Positions 16,350 to 25,972 are shown, counted from the first letter of the stretch. The stretch is DNA of 64,000 nucleotides from Sphingobacterium sp. UGAL515B_05 (GCF_033097525.1 NZ_CP109907.1:6200001-6264000), one strand, 5' to 3'. Notes: generated by a model from the sequence alone, not told the origin. Translations and numbers: made by a program.

Positions 16350-18086
16350 ATGTCAGATTATCAAATTAAAGAAAATCCCGAATTATTTGACGCCATCGTA
16401 GTTGGTTCCGGCGCAGGTGGTGGTATGGCAGGTTATATACTTGCACATGCGGGGCTTAAAGTATTGATGCTGGAAGCAGGTCCTTTTTATGACCCAGCAA
16501 AAGATTCGTTACAACTACGCTGGCCTTGGGAATCTCCAAGAAGAGGAGCCGGTACCACAAGACCATTCGGGGATTTTGACGCAGCCTTCGGTGGCTGGCA
16601 AATCGAAGGTGAACCCTACAGCAAGGTAGCGGGAACTGAATTTGAATGGTTTAGAGCACGTATGCTGGGCGGCAGAACCAACCACTGGGGTCGAATTTCA
16701 TTACGTATGGGACCTGACGATTTCAAGCCAAAGGATGGAGTAACAGACGAATGGCCTATCACTTATGAAGAAGTTAAGCCATTTTATGACCGTGTCGATC
16801 GAATGATCGGAATATATGGCACGGCAGAAGGTATTCATAACGAACCCGATGGTATTTTTATGAAACCACCTAAGCCACGCTTAAACGAATTATATATTGC
16901 AAAAGGCGCCAAAAAAGCTGGAGTTCCAGTGATTCCTGGAAGAGGAGCCGTGCTAACCGAAGTATCAAAAGATATTAAAGATCGAGGTACCTGTTTCTAC
17001 TGTGGCCAATGTGGTCGTGCATGTAAAGTTTATGGGGACTTTTCTTCTTCATCTTGTCTGGTTATTCCAGCGATGAAAACAGGTAACCTAAAGGTGATAG
17101 ACAATGCAATGGTAAGGGAAGTCATTACAAATGATGAAGGAATTGCAGTTGGTGTTTCTTATGTAAACACCAAGGATTTGCAGGAATATACCGTTAAAGG
17201 GAAAACCGTTATTTTGGGTGCTAGTGCCTGTGAAAGCGCGCGGATCATGTTAAATTCCAAATCAAAATCGCATCCTGGGGGTGTTGGTAATAGCAGCGGT
17301 TTAGTCGGAAAATATCTCCACGATTCTACAGGGGCCAGTTTATCGGGCTTTTTACCACAACTACTTGACCGGAAGCGTTATAATGAGGATGGCGTTGGAA
17401 GTGTCCATATTTATTCACCATGGTGGGAAGATAATGCCAAGTTGAATTTCCCAAGAGGTTACCACATCGAATATGGCGGTGGTTTACATATGCCCTCTTA
17501 TGGATTTTTGAATTGGGTACCGAAAGTAAATGACCTGGCAAAAAATTCGGATGGGAAGTCAAAAGCCAAAGGCGGCTATGGTACTGCATTAAAAGAAGAT
17601 TTCCGTAGCTATTATGGTGCAAATGTAGGTATGGCAGGCCGGGGAACGGCATTGGCAAGAAAAGACAATTACTGTGAAATTGACCCCGATAAAGTCGACA
17701 AATTCGGAATTCCTGTGCTACGTTTCAACTACAAATGGGCTAATGAAGAAATAGCACAAGCCAAACATATGCAAGAGACATTTCAGTCTATTATGCACGA
17801 AATGGGCGCTGTAATTACTTCTAAAATACCAGGAGCAGATACATTGTATGGCCTGGAAGCTCCCGGAAAAATTATTCATGAAGGTGGTACCACAAGAATG
17901 GGAAATGACCCTAAAACCTCCGTTTTGAACAAATGGGGACAAGCGCACGATTGTAAAAATCTCTACGTCGTGGATGCGGGACCATTTGTACAACAAGGTG
18001 ACAAAAATCTAACCTGGACAATACTCGCCTTATCAATGCGGACAGCAGAATATATACTTCAAGAAAAGAAAAAATTAAACGGTTAA
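16350..18086 (+). CDS. GMC-family FAD dehydrogenase, large subunit
   Basis: 578 residues. The FAD-binding motif AIVVGSGAGGGMAGYILAHAGLK lies near residue 15, a GGRTNHWGRISLRMG segment at about 110-125, and a C-terminal HEGGTTRMG then GDKNLTWTILALSMRTAEY. A CxxCxxCxxxC cluster (CFYCGQCGRAC, about residues 218-228) looks like an iron-sulfur site. It starts a two-gene unit with a gluconate 2-dehydrogenase subunit-3-like protein 4 bp downstream, the usual pairing of periplasmic sugar dehydrogenases. It lacks its own signal peptide, so export with the Tat-like partner is possible. The substrate may be a sugar or glycoside (glucoside 3-dehydrogenase of Sphingobacterium is a similar type, from memory). 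Confidence 0.85.
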   Translation: MSDYQIKENPELFDAIVVGSGAGGGMAGYILAHAGLKVLMLEAGPFYDPAKDSLQLRWPWESPRRGAGTTRPFGDFDAAFGGWQIEGEPYSKVAGTEFEWFRARMLGGRTNHWGRISLRMGPDDFKPKDGVTDEWPITYEEVKPFYDRVDRMIGIYGTAEGIHNEPDGIFMKPPKPRLNELYIAKGAKKAGVPVIPGRGAVLTEVSKDIKDRGTCFYCGQCGRACKVYGDFSSSSCLVIPAMKTGNLKVIDNAMVREVITNDEGIAVGVSYVNTKDLQEYTVKGKTVILGASACESARIMLNSKSKSHPGGVGNSSGLVGKYLHDSTGASLSGFLPQLLDRKRYNEDGVGSVHIYSPWWEDNAKLNFPRGYHIEYGGGLHMPSYGFLNWVPKVNDLAKNSDGKSKAKGGYGTALKEDFRSYYGANVGMAGRGTALARKDNYCEIDPDKVDKFGIPVLRFNYKWANEEIAQAKHMQETFQSIMHEMGAVITSKIPGADTLYGLEAPGKIIHEGGTTRMGNDPKTSVLNKWGQAHDCKNLYVVDAGPFVQQGDKNLTWTILALSMRTAEYILQEKKKLNG

Positions 18087-18090
18087 AAGC

Positions 18091-18723
18091 ATGAATAGAA
18101 GAGAATCTTTAAGAGCATTAGGATTAATTGCAGCTGGATCTGGTCTTTTAACCGCAGCTTGCAATTCAAAAGATGCTAAAAATGCAGTAGCAGACAATAG
18201 CAAAAAATTACCTGGAGTCCAGGATTTTGAATACGAACGCACGGAACAATTATATGCCGAAAAGTTTTTTGACGAACATGAAATGGCTACAATCACTGTT
18301 TTGGCAGATATTATTATTCCTAAGGATAACATTTCAGGAAGTGCTTCGGAAGCGGGAGTGCCCGATTTCATCGAATTTATCGTAAAAGATTTGCCTGATA
18401 ATAAAATCCCTATGCGTGGCGGACTTCGTTGGCTTGACCTCCAATCCAAAAAGCGTTACGGAACAGTATTTATCAAATGCAGTGCAAAAGATCAACTTGC
18501 ATTGGTAGATGATATTGCCTACCCTGATTTGGCAAAACCGGAAATGAAACAAGGTGCAGCCTTCTTTTCATTGATGCGCAACCTGACTTCCTCGGGATTT
18601 TACACGAGTGAAATGGGTGTGAAAGATATCGGCTATGCCGGAAATAAACCTGGAGTCTGGAATGGTGTACCAGATGATGTGTTGAAAGAGCACGGTTTTG
18701 ACCCGACTAAATTCTTTGGATAA
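18091..18723 (+). CDS. Gluconate 2-dehydrogenase subunit 3-like protein
   Basis: 210 residues. The N-terminus MNRRESLRALGLIAAGSGLLTAAC has a Tat-like RRESLRALG run and a lipobox-like T-A-A-C (Cys24), so it is probably exported and membrane-anchored. The subunit-3 domain includes FDEHEMATITVLADIIIPKDNISGSASEAGVPDFIEFIVKD and, later, GFYTSEMGVKDIGYAGNKPGVWNG. This small subunit is needed for folding or export of GMC dehydrogenases. It follows the GMC gene by 4 bp and is followed by a strong terminator, so the two form a complete operon. Confidence 0.85.
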   Translation: MNRRESLRALGLIAAGSGLLTAACNSKDAKNAVADNSKKLPGVQDFEYERTEQLYAEKFFDEHEMATITVLADIIIPKDNISGSASEAGVPDFIEFIVKDLPDNKIPMRGGLRWLDLQSKKRYGTVFIKCSAKDQLALVDDIAYPDLAKPEMKQGAAFFSLMRNLTSSGFYTSEMGVKDIGYAGNKPGVWNGVPDDVLKEHGFDPTKFFG

Positions 18724-18724
18724 T

Positions 18725-18760
18725 AAAAAAATCCTTTCCGAAAACGGAAAGGATTTTTTT
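18725..18760. terminator. Bidirectional terminator
   Basis: AAAAAAATCCTTTCCG and CGGAAAGGATTTTTTT form a perfect stem with an AAAA loop, between the convergent GMC operon and the OmpA lipoprotein gene. Confidence 0.92.
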
Positions 18761-18777
18761 ATTTACCTCATTAAAAT

Positions 18778-19677
18778 CTATTGTGCCGATGGTACCTCAG
18801 TAGCCTCCGGAGCCTTATCAATCAACTCCATAAATTGATCCAATTTAGGGGTGATAATAATCTGCGTTCTTCTATTCCGTTGCTTACCTAGAGCCGTTGT
18901 GTTATCTGCAATTGGATTATATTCTCCCCTACCACCTGCAGTTAAGCGTTTAGGATCCACACCATATTTATTTTGTAAAGCCTGTACCACAGAAGAAGCC
19001 CGTAATGTACTTAAATCCCAGTTATTCCGAATATTAGGTTTAGAAATTGGATCGGTATCGGTATTACCTTCAATCAATACTTCATAATCTCTGTAATCTT
19101 GGATAATTTTCGCAATTTTACTTAATGTCTGGTCGGCTCTATCATTAATTTCATAGCTGCCGGATTTGTAAAGCATATTATCAGCAAGTGAGATATAAAC
19201 TACCCCTTTTAATACCTGTACATCAACTTCCTGCAATTCCTCACGGCTAAGCGATCTTGTCAAATTATTGGTCAATACCAGATTCAAGGAATCGGATTTG
19301 TTTTTCGTCTCAACGAGATGCTTAATATATTTATTTGAAGCGTTAATTTCATCAACCAACTTGGAAATATTAATATTTCCCTGTGAATTCTGATTAATAC
19401 TGTTATCGAGCGATTTCTGCAAAGCAGCATAAGCCGATCGGAGATCCGCATTATTTTGCCGTTCAGAGGCCAACTGATCTTCTAAACTCTTGATCCGTGT
19501 CCGACCTTCAGCCAATTGAAGCTGTCCATCCTGATATTGTTTGGTCAATTGACTGTGCTCCGTTTGTAATTTACTATAGTCAGACTGTAAACCAGCATAT
19601 TGCTTTTTGCTAACACCACATCCGATAACAAACAAACTGGCCGTTAATACAGTCATTGGAAAAACTAAATTCTTCAT
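18778..19677 (-). CDS. OmpA-family lipoprotein
   Basis: 299 residues from the ATG at 19677 (MKNLVFPMTVLTASLFVIGC), a lipoprotein signal with lipobox V-I-G-C. An upstream in-frame ATG at 19761 would put the signal peptide inside the protein and is not used. A coiled-coil region follows (residues 25-150: YSKLQTEHSQLTKQYQDGQLQLAEGRTRIKSLEDQLASERQ). The C-terminal OmpA domain (about 170-280) has YEVLIEGNTDTDPI, NWDLSTLRASSVVQAL and GGRGEYNP...RNRRTQIII, which bind peptidoglycan. It probably links the membrane to the cell wall. Confidence 0.9.
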   Translation of the reverse strand: MKNLVFPMTVLTASLFVIGCGVSKKQYAGLQSDYSKLQTEHSQLTKQYQDGQLQLAEGRTRIKSLEDQLASERQNNADLRSAYAALQKSLDNSINQNSQGNINISKLVDEINASNKYIKHLVETKNKSDSLNLVLTNNLTRSLSREELQEVDVQVLKGVVYISLADNMLYKSGSYEINDRADQTLSKIAKIIQDYRDYEVLIEGNTDTDPISKPNIRNNWDLSTLRASSVVQALQNKYGVDPKRLTAGGRGEYNPIADNTTALGKQRNRRTQIIITPKLDQFMELIDKAPEATEVPSAQ

Positions 19678-19780
19678 GATATACTCTTTTTGTAGATGTT
19701 GAATTAATTCATAGAACAAGATACGCAATATTCTCGCCAAAATGCCCCACAGCCTTGTCAAATTAACAACCTTTAACGTC

Positions 19781-20305
19781 CTATTGGGCTAGCTCCTTCA
19801 GCTCTGTGGCGCTAAATACTTGCGCACCTTTAAGATAGGGATTTGCGCCTTTGAGATAATTATAAATAATTGATTTAGCCTCTTCATTGGGTAATTTGTA
19901 AAGATTTTTAACAAGAAAATTTTTATCCTCAAGGATATTATTGTTATATCCCAAAAAAGAAGGCGCATGGACCTGTACGCTCCAACGTATAAACCGTGCT
20001 TCAATATGATTTGGATTTTCCTTAATCACTTCTTCCAAATGCTTTTTGCCCTCTTTGAACTGCCCAACTTTCTTAAAAGGATTGCCGATATGTTTCGCTA
20101 AAAGTATCTGATAGGCGGCCAGGTATACTTTCTCGGTCGGTGATTTGGCACCTTCCGTCAGCACCTCCAAATTATGTTCACATAGATCTTCGTCCTTCAC
20201 GGCCTCCGCATATTCTTTTCGAATTTTATCAATATTCACCTGTTGGCCAAGCCCAACTTTTGTTAAAGTAAATAGAGCAATTGTCAATACTATTCGTGTT
20301 ATCAT
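19781..20305 (-). CDS. Hypothetical exported protein
   Basis: 174 residues with a signal peptide (MITRIVLTIALFTLTKVGLGQQ). The rest is helical: YAEAVKDEDLCEHNLEVL, VYLAAYQILLAKHIGNPFKKVGQFKEGKKHLEEVIKENPNHIEARFIRWSVQ looks like a TPR-type repeat. No family is recognised; similar short exported proteins occur in Bacteroidota. About 100 bp upstream of the OmpA lipoprotein on the same strand; whether they are cotranscribed is unclear. Confidence 0.7.
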   Translation of the reverse strand: MITRIVLTIALFTLTKVGLGQQVNIDKIRKEYAEAVKDEDLCEHNLEVLTEGAKSPTEKVYLAAYQILLAKHIGNPFKKVGQFKEGKKHLEEVIKENPNHIEARFIRWSVQVHAPSFLGYNNNILEDKNFLVKNLYKLPNEEAKSIIYNYLKGANPYLKGAQVFSATELKELAQ

Positions 20306-20491
20306 AATTATAAATCAGGCTATTTCAACAATTTCATTTTCCGACTTAAATTACTAAAAAAATCGAATTCAACTATTAATTTTCAATTATCATACCACAA
20401 AGCCAAAAATTCATGTCATCGTATCGCCACAGCTAGCTTTAAATAAGAGAAAAGTCTTCATTCCAGGATATTTTTAAAGCAATTTTGCGAC

Positions 20492-20608
20492 ATGAAACTG
20501 ATTTTAGCAACAAGCCCAGTCTGGTTAAAAGTGATTTTGTCGATTTTATTTGGCGTTATATTAGGCTGCTTCTTAGGAGAGATTGTTTTCACCTTATTAC
20601 AAGCCTAA
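20492..20608 (+). CDS. Small single-pass membrane protein candidate
   Basis: 38 residues starting MKLILATSPVWLKVILSILF, followed by GVILGCFLGEIV and ending FTLLQA. One hydrophobic helix spans residues 11-31, with Gly-Cys-Phe-Leu-Gly near its end. It is the only plausible coding sequence in the 488-bp gap between 20305 and 20793. The upstream TTTTGCGAC resembles the end of a -7 box directly before the ATG. Evidence is limited to a clean membrane-protein composition. Confidence 0.4.
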   Translation: MKLILATSPVWLKVILSILFGVILGCFLGEIVFTLLQA

Positions 20609-20792
20609 GTTCTTCATCATGATTGACATCCTGTCATCTACCTAACGATCCGATGAATTTTATGCCTACAGATAATCCCGGATAATCCGCTATTGTAGCG
20701 CTTTTGAGTAGGCCAATAAGTTTCATTATCCTTGCCAAAAATCAAATTATTTTTGCTATATTGCTTATACCAATATAAATTTAAAGCGAGCT

Positions 20793-21167
20793 ATGGAGAC
20801 AAAAGCAGAGTATCAGATTTGGGACACTATTGTGAATAGCGCAAAAACTAAATTCGATTATAAGCATATTCGTGCTATGTTCAAAAAGGAAGATGACGAA
20901 ATAACCGATAAGTTTCTATTCCATATTATTGCAGGATTTGCCTGTGGTGAAAATCATCAGACCATTTCGACCAATCTTTTCAATGAATTACAGAGCATCC
21001 ATTTTGACTGTAATGAAGAGCAGATCGATAGGTTTATCGCCGATAAGCACGTAAAATTCAGTCCAGAGATCTACGCCACCTATCTCGCATTCTCTATGCT
21101 GGAAGATGGCGAAGATGTCGATACCATTACCGAGATCATCAATAATCTTTTGCAACTCGACAAATAA
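20793..21167 (+). CDS. Conserved-type hypothetical protein
   Basis: 124 residues, acidic and helical, without signal peptide or membrane segment. It begins METKAEYQIWDTIVNSAKTK and ends EIINNLLQLDK. No domain is recognised. It stands alone, 65 bp before the DUF3857 pair on the same strand. Normal composition and an open frame with ATG support it as a real gene; the function is unknown. Confidence 0.65.
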   Translation: METKAEYQIWDTIVNSAKTKFDYKHIRAMFKKEDDEITDKFLFHIIAGFACGENHQTISTNLFNELQSIHFDCNEEQIDRFIADKHVKFSPEIYATYLAFSMLEDGEDVDTITEIINNLLQLDK

Positions 21168-21232
21168 TTATTCTGAAGTATCGTTTAATTTTGGCTAAAA
21201 ACTTATATTCGTGAATTATTACACCTATAGTT

Positions 21233-23206
21233 ATGCGCCAGTTTTTAACGCTATTTTTAATATTTTCTATTTATACAAATAGTATAGCCCAAACTTTTGA
21301 TTTTGGTCAAGTTTCTATTTCGGATTTTTCACGAACAGATCTGGATAGTAACGCCAATGCTATCGTGCTCAATGAGTTTGGACGGAGTTCTGTTTTTGTT
21401 GATGATTACGATAATCGAATAAAACTTCAACATGAATACCATGTACTTATCCGGATCAATAACAAAGAAGGATTTAAAAAAGCTAATTTTGAAATTCCCT
21501 CGTATAAACGCGGAAGTTATATACGAGACTATTTTGACGAACTCAAGGCTGTTACCTATAACTTAGAAAATGGCAGGATCGAGAAAACGGAGCTTGAAAG
21601 TAAGAAAGTTTTCAGAGAAAATTATTCGGCCAATCTGGATCTAAATAAATTCACTCTTCCGAATATTAAAGAAGGATCTATTATAGAAGTGTCTTATCGG
21701 ACGCTAGAGCAGGATTTATTTAACTTCAAGACATGGGAATTTCAGGATGATATTCCCAAAATACAAAGCCAATATGTTGCGATCATACCAGCTTCTTTCA
21801 CCTACAATGTAGTCTTACGCGGCCCGTACAAGCTTACCGATCAAAAAGCAGAAGCATTGAGAGAATATATATTTCTGGATGGACTACGAATGGATTGTTC
21901 AAAATTGACCTATACAATGAAAAATATTCCAGCGTTTATTGAAGAGGACTACATGACTTCTCCCACTAATTTTAAATCTGCTATTTATTATGAGCTTGAA
22001 TCCATCTTTTATCCAAGCACTGGTAGCAAGAAGACATTCAGCAAAACCTGGAAAGATGTAGACACAGACTTAATGAATGAAAAGGCTTTTGGTGGCCAAT
22101 TAAAAAAAACAGACTTATTCAAAACCAGCTTAGCAGCAATTGTATCCCCTACTGACACCAAATTAGAAAAAGCAAAGAAGATCTATAACTATATCAACAA
22201 ACAAATAAAATGGAATAAGTATTTAGGCAAATACGCAGAATCTGGCATTGAAAAAGCGTTGGAAAAACGGACCGGTAATATTGGCGACATCAATTTAGCG
22301 CTAGTAACCGCGCTATTAGCGGCAGATCTGGAGGCCTACCCTATTATTCTTTCAACACGACGGAATGGGACTCCCAATGCCTTATTTCCCGTATTATCTG
22401 ACTTCGACTATGTCATCGCTTGCGTAGATGTAGATGGCGTAAAATATAAACTTGATGCCTCCAATTCATACTTACCTTTTGGGGAGCTGCCCTTACAATG
22501 TCTAAATGAACGGGGAAGAATTATTTACTCCAAAAAGAGCTCGGACTGGTTTCCCCTTACGGTAGAGGAATCTTCCGATGTGAACTACGTATTGGAAGGA
22601 GCTTTAGATGAACAAGCTAAAATTAAGGGAAAACTCACCATAAGTAGCAGGGGTAACAAAGCCTTTTTAAAACGCCAACATATCGCCAAATTCAATTCGC
22701 TGGAAGAATACTGGGAAAAACTGGACGAAGAAATGCCCAATGTAACTTTAACAAAATCAAGTATCCAAAACCTTGAAGAAATTGATCAAATATTGATAGA
22801 GGAGTTTGATGTTATCGTAGATGTTTCCAAACAGTTGGACCAAGACGTATTATTACTGGCACCCAATATTATTGACAGGATTTCCTACAATCCATTTAAA
22901 GCACAGGAAAGAACTTATCCCGTTGATATGGGGTTTAAATCCAAAACAATGTACGCCGTCAAATTGACCATCCCTGACCATTATGAAGTTGCCGAGAAGC
23001 CTCAGAATGCATCGTTAGCACTCCCGGAGTCAACTGCAAAATATAGATATGTAACGCAGGTCAATGGCAACCAACTTGAAATACTACAAAGCCTTGCGTT
23101 TAACAAACCCATCTTTTCCGTCGATGAATATTTTTCGCTCAAAGAATTGTATTCACGTATTATTCAACAACAAAAGCTAGACATAAAATTAATCGGTAAA
23201 AAATGA
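21233..23206 (+). CDS. DUF3857 protein with inactive transglutaminase-like domain
   Basis: 657 residues with a signal peptide (MRQFLTLFLIFSIYTNSIAQ). The DUF3857 region (about residues 60-230: RIKLQHEYHVLIRINNKEGFKKANFEI) precedes a transglutaminase-like fold at about 290-400. At the position of the catalytic Cys the sequence reads RTGNIGDINLALV, with Ile353 in place of Cys, so it is probably not catalytic. Its stop overlaps the next start by 4 bp (ATGA at 23203), so it is translationally coupled to the paralogous gene downstream. Likely periplasmic or outer-membrane associated; the role is unknown. Confidence 0.85.
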   Translation: MRQFLTLFLIFSIYTNSIAQTFDFGQVSISDFSRTDLDSNANAIVLNEFGRSSVFVDDYDNRIKLQHEYHVLIRINNKEGFKKANFEIPSYKRGSYIRDYFDELKAVTYNLENGRIEKTELESKKVFRENYSANLDLNKFTLPNIKEGSIIEVSYRTLEQDLFNFKTWEFQDDIPKIQSQYVAIIPASFTYNVVLRGPYKLTDQKAEALREYIFLDGLRMDCSKLTYTMKNIPAFIEEDYMTSPTNFKSAIYYELESIFYPSTGSKKTFSKTWKDVDTDLMNEKAFGGQLKKTDLFKTSLAAIVSPTDTKLEKAKKIYNYINKQIKWNKYLGKYAESGIEKALEKRTGNIGDINLALVTALLAADLEAYPIILSTRRNGTPNALFPVLSDFDYVIACVDVDGVKYKLDASNSYLPFGELPLQCLNERGRIIYSKKSSDWFPLTVEESSDVNYVLEGALDEQAKIKGKLTISSRGNKAFLKRQHIAKFNSLEEYWEKLDEEMPNVTLTKSSIQNLEEIDQILIEEFDVIVDVSKQLDQDVLLLAPNIIDRISYNPFKAQERTYPVDMGFKSKTMYAVKLTIPDHYEVAEKPQNASLALPESTAKYRYVTQVNGNQLEILQSLAFNKPIFSVDEYFSLKELYSRIIQQQKLDIKLIGKK

Positions 23207-25104
23207 AAATCGTATTCATCAACTTACTATACTTCCTGCTTCCAATCCTCGCAATTGGACAAGATAACTACGACGTCGCCAATATTCCAAGTGCATTAAA
23301 GAGCAGAGCAGTAGCAACTGTACGCAATGATAAAACTGTGGTAGAAATGAAGTCTCCCGAACAGGTCATCACAACCATAACGTGTGCTATCACAGTTTAC
23401 AATAAAAATGGGGACCGCTATGCTTCACTTCCGGTCTATTATAATAAATCTAGCGAAATCAAGAGCCTTAAGGGAGCCATCTATAACGAAATGGGGATAT
23501 TACAAAAGAAAATTGCAACCAAAGATTTCAAAGATATAAGCGCTGTTGACAACAGTACGATGTTTGCCGATTCTCGGGTAAAATTATATGTTCCCGACTA
23601 TCACAGCTATCCCTATACCGTCGAATACCAATACGAAGTTAGAAGTAAACAAAACTTGATCATTCCATCTTGGACTCCCGAAGTATCGAACAATGTATCT
23701 GTAGAGAAAAGCAGCTTTCAATTTATTGCACCAATTGGCACTGAATGCCGAATTGAAACAACGAACTATAAAGGAAGTATCAAGGAAGAGAAAAATGACA
23801 AGACTGAAAGTAAGACATGGAATACGGAACAGATCGCTGCAAAAAAGGATGAATCTTATAGCCCCAATCCTAACCTGAAAAGAATAAATGTACTCATCGT
23901 TCCCAAAAATTTTATTTATTATGGTAAGACTGGAAATTTCGGGGATTGGAAAGAATTTGGCCAATGGGTATCCAATAGCCTATTGAACAAAAAAGAAGAT
24001 CTGACAGAAGCCTCTAAACAAAAGTTTATTGCATTAACAAAAGACGCAAGCTCAGATAAAGACAAAGCAAAAATTCTATACAATTATTTACAAAAAAACA
24101 CACGTTACATCAGTATTCAGATCGGCATTGGAGGCTTAGAACCATTTCCGGCTTCTGAGGTTGACCGCTTGGGCTACGGAGATTGTAAAGCACTGGCGAA
24201 TTACATGCGAAGCATGTTGTCGGCCGTCAATATCCCTTCCTATTACTGTATTGTCGAAGCAGGCAGACGCAAAGAAAGTTTTCGCAAAACCTTTGCAAAC
24301 GCCCAGGACGGAAATCACGTCATTTTATGTATTCCATTTAAAAACGATACAACCTGGCTGGAATGCACCAGCCAAAACCTTCCATTTGGCTTTCTCAGCG
24401 ACTTTACCGACGATCGAGATGTTGTCGCCTGCACGGAAAATGGTGGAGTTATTATGCATACACCGAAATACATTAACTCGACCAACCTTCAACTTCGCCA
24501 TGCCGACCTAAAACTTTCGGAAGACGGAAGCATTCAGGGCACCCTAAACACCAAGTTCTATGGAACTCAATACGAGAACCATATGGACGTGCTTTTAGCC
24601 AGCAATAATGATAAGAATAAGCTTCTCACAGAATATTACAATATCGACAATATCAATTTCAATCAGGTAAACTATATTGAACACAAGGAGGAAAATCCAT
24701 TTATTGAGGAGAACCTGAATATTTTTATCAAAAACTACGCTGTGAAAAATGGTAATAAACTTTTGATCCAGCCTAATTTATTCAACATACATTCCAATAT
24801 TGCAGAAAGTAGAAATAGAACGGAAGATATTTTCATTGAAAGGGGTTACGCTGATATCGATAGCATTAGCATTGCCCTCCCGGAAAATATGCTCAAAAAC
24901 ATAACTCCTGAGAAGAAAATAATTGAGAAACCATTTGGAAAGTATGAATTTAGGTCAGAAATAAAAGACAATAAACTATTCACTTACAGAAAACTGGAAC
25001 TATTTGAAGGCAGCTATCCTGCCAATACTTATGAAGACTTTTTCCAATTTCATAATGATGTAAGCAGCTGCGACAAGGGACGCTTTAACCTCAGCTTTCT
25101 CTAG
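23203..25104 (+). CDS. DUF3857 protein with transglutaminase-like domain (catalytic Cys present)
   Basis: 633 residues, signal peptide MKIVFINLLYFLLPILAIGQ. DUF3857 covers about residues 35-230. The transglutaminase-like domain has DRLGYGDCKALANYMRSML (Cys328), GNHVILCI (His372) and TWLECTSQ, the Cys-His-acid set of the superfamily. It overlaps the upstream paralog by 4 bp. A protease, amidase or cross-linking activity on cell-surface substrates is possible but not shown. The two proteins, one with and one without the catalytic Cys, probably work as partners. Confidence 0.88.
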   Translation: MKIVFINLLYFLLPILAIGQDNYDVANIPSALKSRAVATVRNDKTVVEMKSPEQVITTITCAITVYNKNGDRYASLPVYYNKSSEIKSLKGAIYNEMGILQKKIATKDFKDISAVDNSTMFADSRVKLYVPDYHSYPYTVEYQYEVRSKQNLIIPSWTPEVSNNVSVEKSSFQFIAPIGTECRIETTNYKGSIKEEKNDKTESKTWNTEQIAAKKDESYSPNPNLKRINVLIVPKNFIYYGKTGNFGDWKEFGQWVSNSLLNKKEDLTEASKQKFIALTKDASSDKDKAKILYNYLQKNTRYISIQIGIGGLEPFPASEVDRLGYGDCKALANYMRSMLSAVNIPSYYCIVEAGRRKESFRKTFANAQDGNHVILCIPFKNDTTWLECTSQNLPFGFLSDFTDDRDVVACTENGGVIMHTPKYINSTNLQLRHADLKLSEDGSIQGTLNTKFYGTQYENHMDVLLASNNDKNKLLTEYYNIDNINFNQVNYIEHKEENPFIEENLNIFIKNYAVKNGNKLLIQPNLFNIHSNIAESRNRTEDIFIERGYADIDSISIALPENMLKNITPEKKIIEKPFGKYEFRSEIKDNKLFTYRKLELFEGSYPANTYEDFFQFHNDVSSCDKGRFNLSFL

Positions 25105-25132
25105 TCGGAAGAAAATATTTACCAGAATATGA

Positions 25133-25849
25133 ATGAGTAAAATCGATCAAATAAGGCAATTATTGTATATTAGCTCAATGACAGAATCCGCAGCGATATT
25201 TGACATGGACGGTGTCATAAGCCACACCAACCCTTTCCATGCGGAAGCTTTTAGAGCTTTTTTTAAAAACCACAATGTACAACAGGCTACAGAAGAGGAA
25301 TTTGAGCAGCATATGTATGGTAAGCATAATAGTTACATTATGCAGCATTTCTTTCAGCGTCCGATATCCCCTGAGGAACTGCGAACGCTTGAATTTGAAA
25401 AAGAGCAGCTTTTTAGAGTGATCTATAAAGAACACGTTGCCCCTATTAAGGGCTTAATTGAGTTTCTAACGGAATTAAAAAATAACGGTTTTAAGCTTGC
25501 TGTGGCGACATCTGCTCCCCGAGAGAATATGGACTTAATTTTGGATGAATTGAACATACGTCATTTATTCTCTTCCACGCTAAGCAGCGAAGATGTAAAA
25601 CTACATAAGCCACATCCTGAGGTTTATCTAAAATCTGCAGAGAATCTGCAAATTCCTGTTGACCGCTGTATTGTTTTTGAAGATTCTTTTTCGGGTATTA
25701 CCGCGGCGAAAAATGCTGAAATGAAAGTTGTTGCCGTACTTTCAACCCATAAAAAAGAAGAATTACCTGCAAGTAATGATTATATAAATAATTATACAGA
25801 AATATCAGTTGCCAATATAAAGGCCATTTTAAAAACACAAGAATTATAA
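25133..25849 (+). CDS. HAD-superfamily phosphatase/phosphomutase
   Basis: 238 residues, or 223 if the in-frame ATG at 25178 (MTESAAIFDMDGV) is the start, which is plausible because the core begins right there. HAD motifs: I, IFDMDGVISHTN with the nucleophilic Asp; II, LAVATSAPRE; III, KPHPEVYL; IV, CIVFEDSFSGI. The helical cap between motifs I and II makes it a beta-phosphoglucomutase-like subclass member. The substrate is a small phosphorylated metabolite, unknown here. It has a strong terminator after it. Confidence 0.85.
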   Translation: MSKIDQIRQLLYISSMTESAAIFDMDGVISHTNPFHAEAFRAFFKNHNVQQATEEEFEQHMYGKHNSYIMQHFFQRPISPEELRTLEFEKEQLFRVIYKEHVAPIKGLIEFLTELKNNGFKLAVATSAPRENMDLILDELNIRHLFSSTLSSEDVKLHKPHPEVYLKSAENLQIPVDRCIVFEDSFSGITAAKNAEMKVVAVLSTHKKEELPASNDYINNYTEISVANIKAILKTQEL

Positions 25850-25870
25850 CTCGGTTGAGGGGTTGACGAC

Positions 25871-25910
25871 GATAAAAAAAGAGATTCCTTAAGGAATCTC
25901 TTTTTTTATC
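25871..25910. terminator. Bidirectional terminator
   Basis: A perfect 40-bp palindrome. Its central arms are GAGATTCCTT and AAGGAATCTC, flanked by A7 and T7 runs. It separates the HAD gene from the convergent second NtrC-type regulator. Confidence 0.93.
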
Positions 25911-25972
25911 GCTTTGTCCAAGCGAACTGCAATTTTCGCTCACAGCTACTAGACTAAAATTTCACTAAACGG

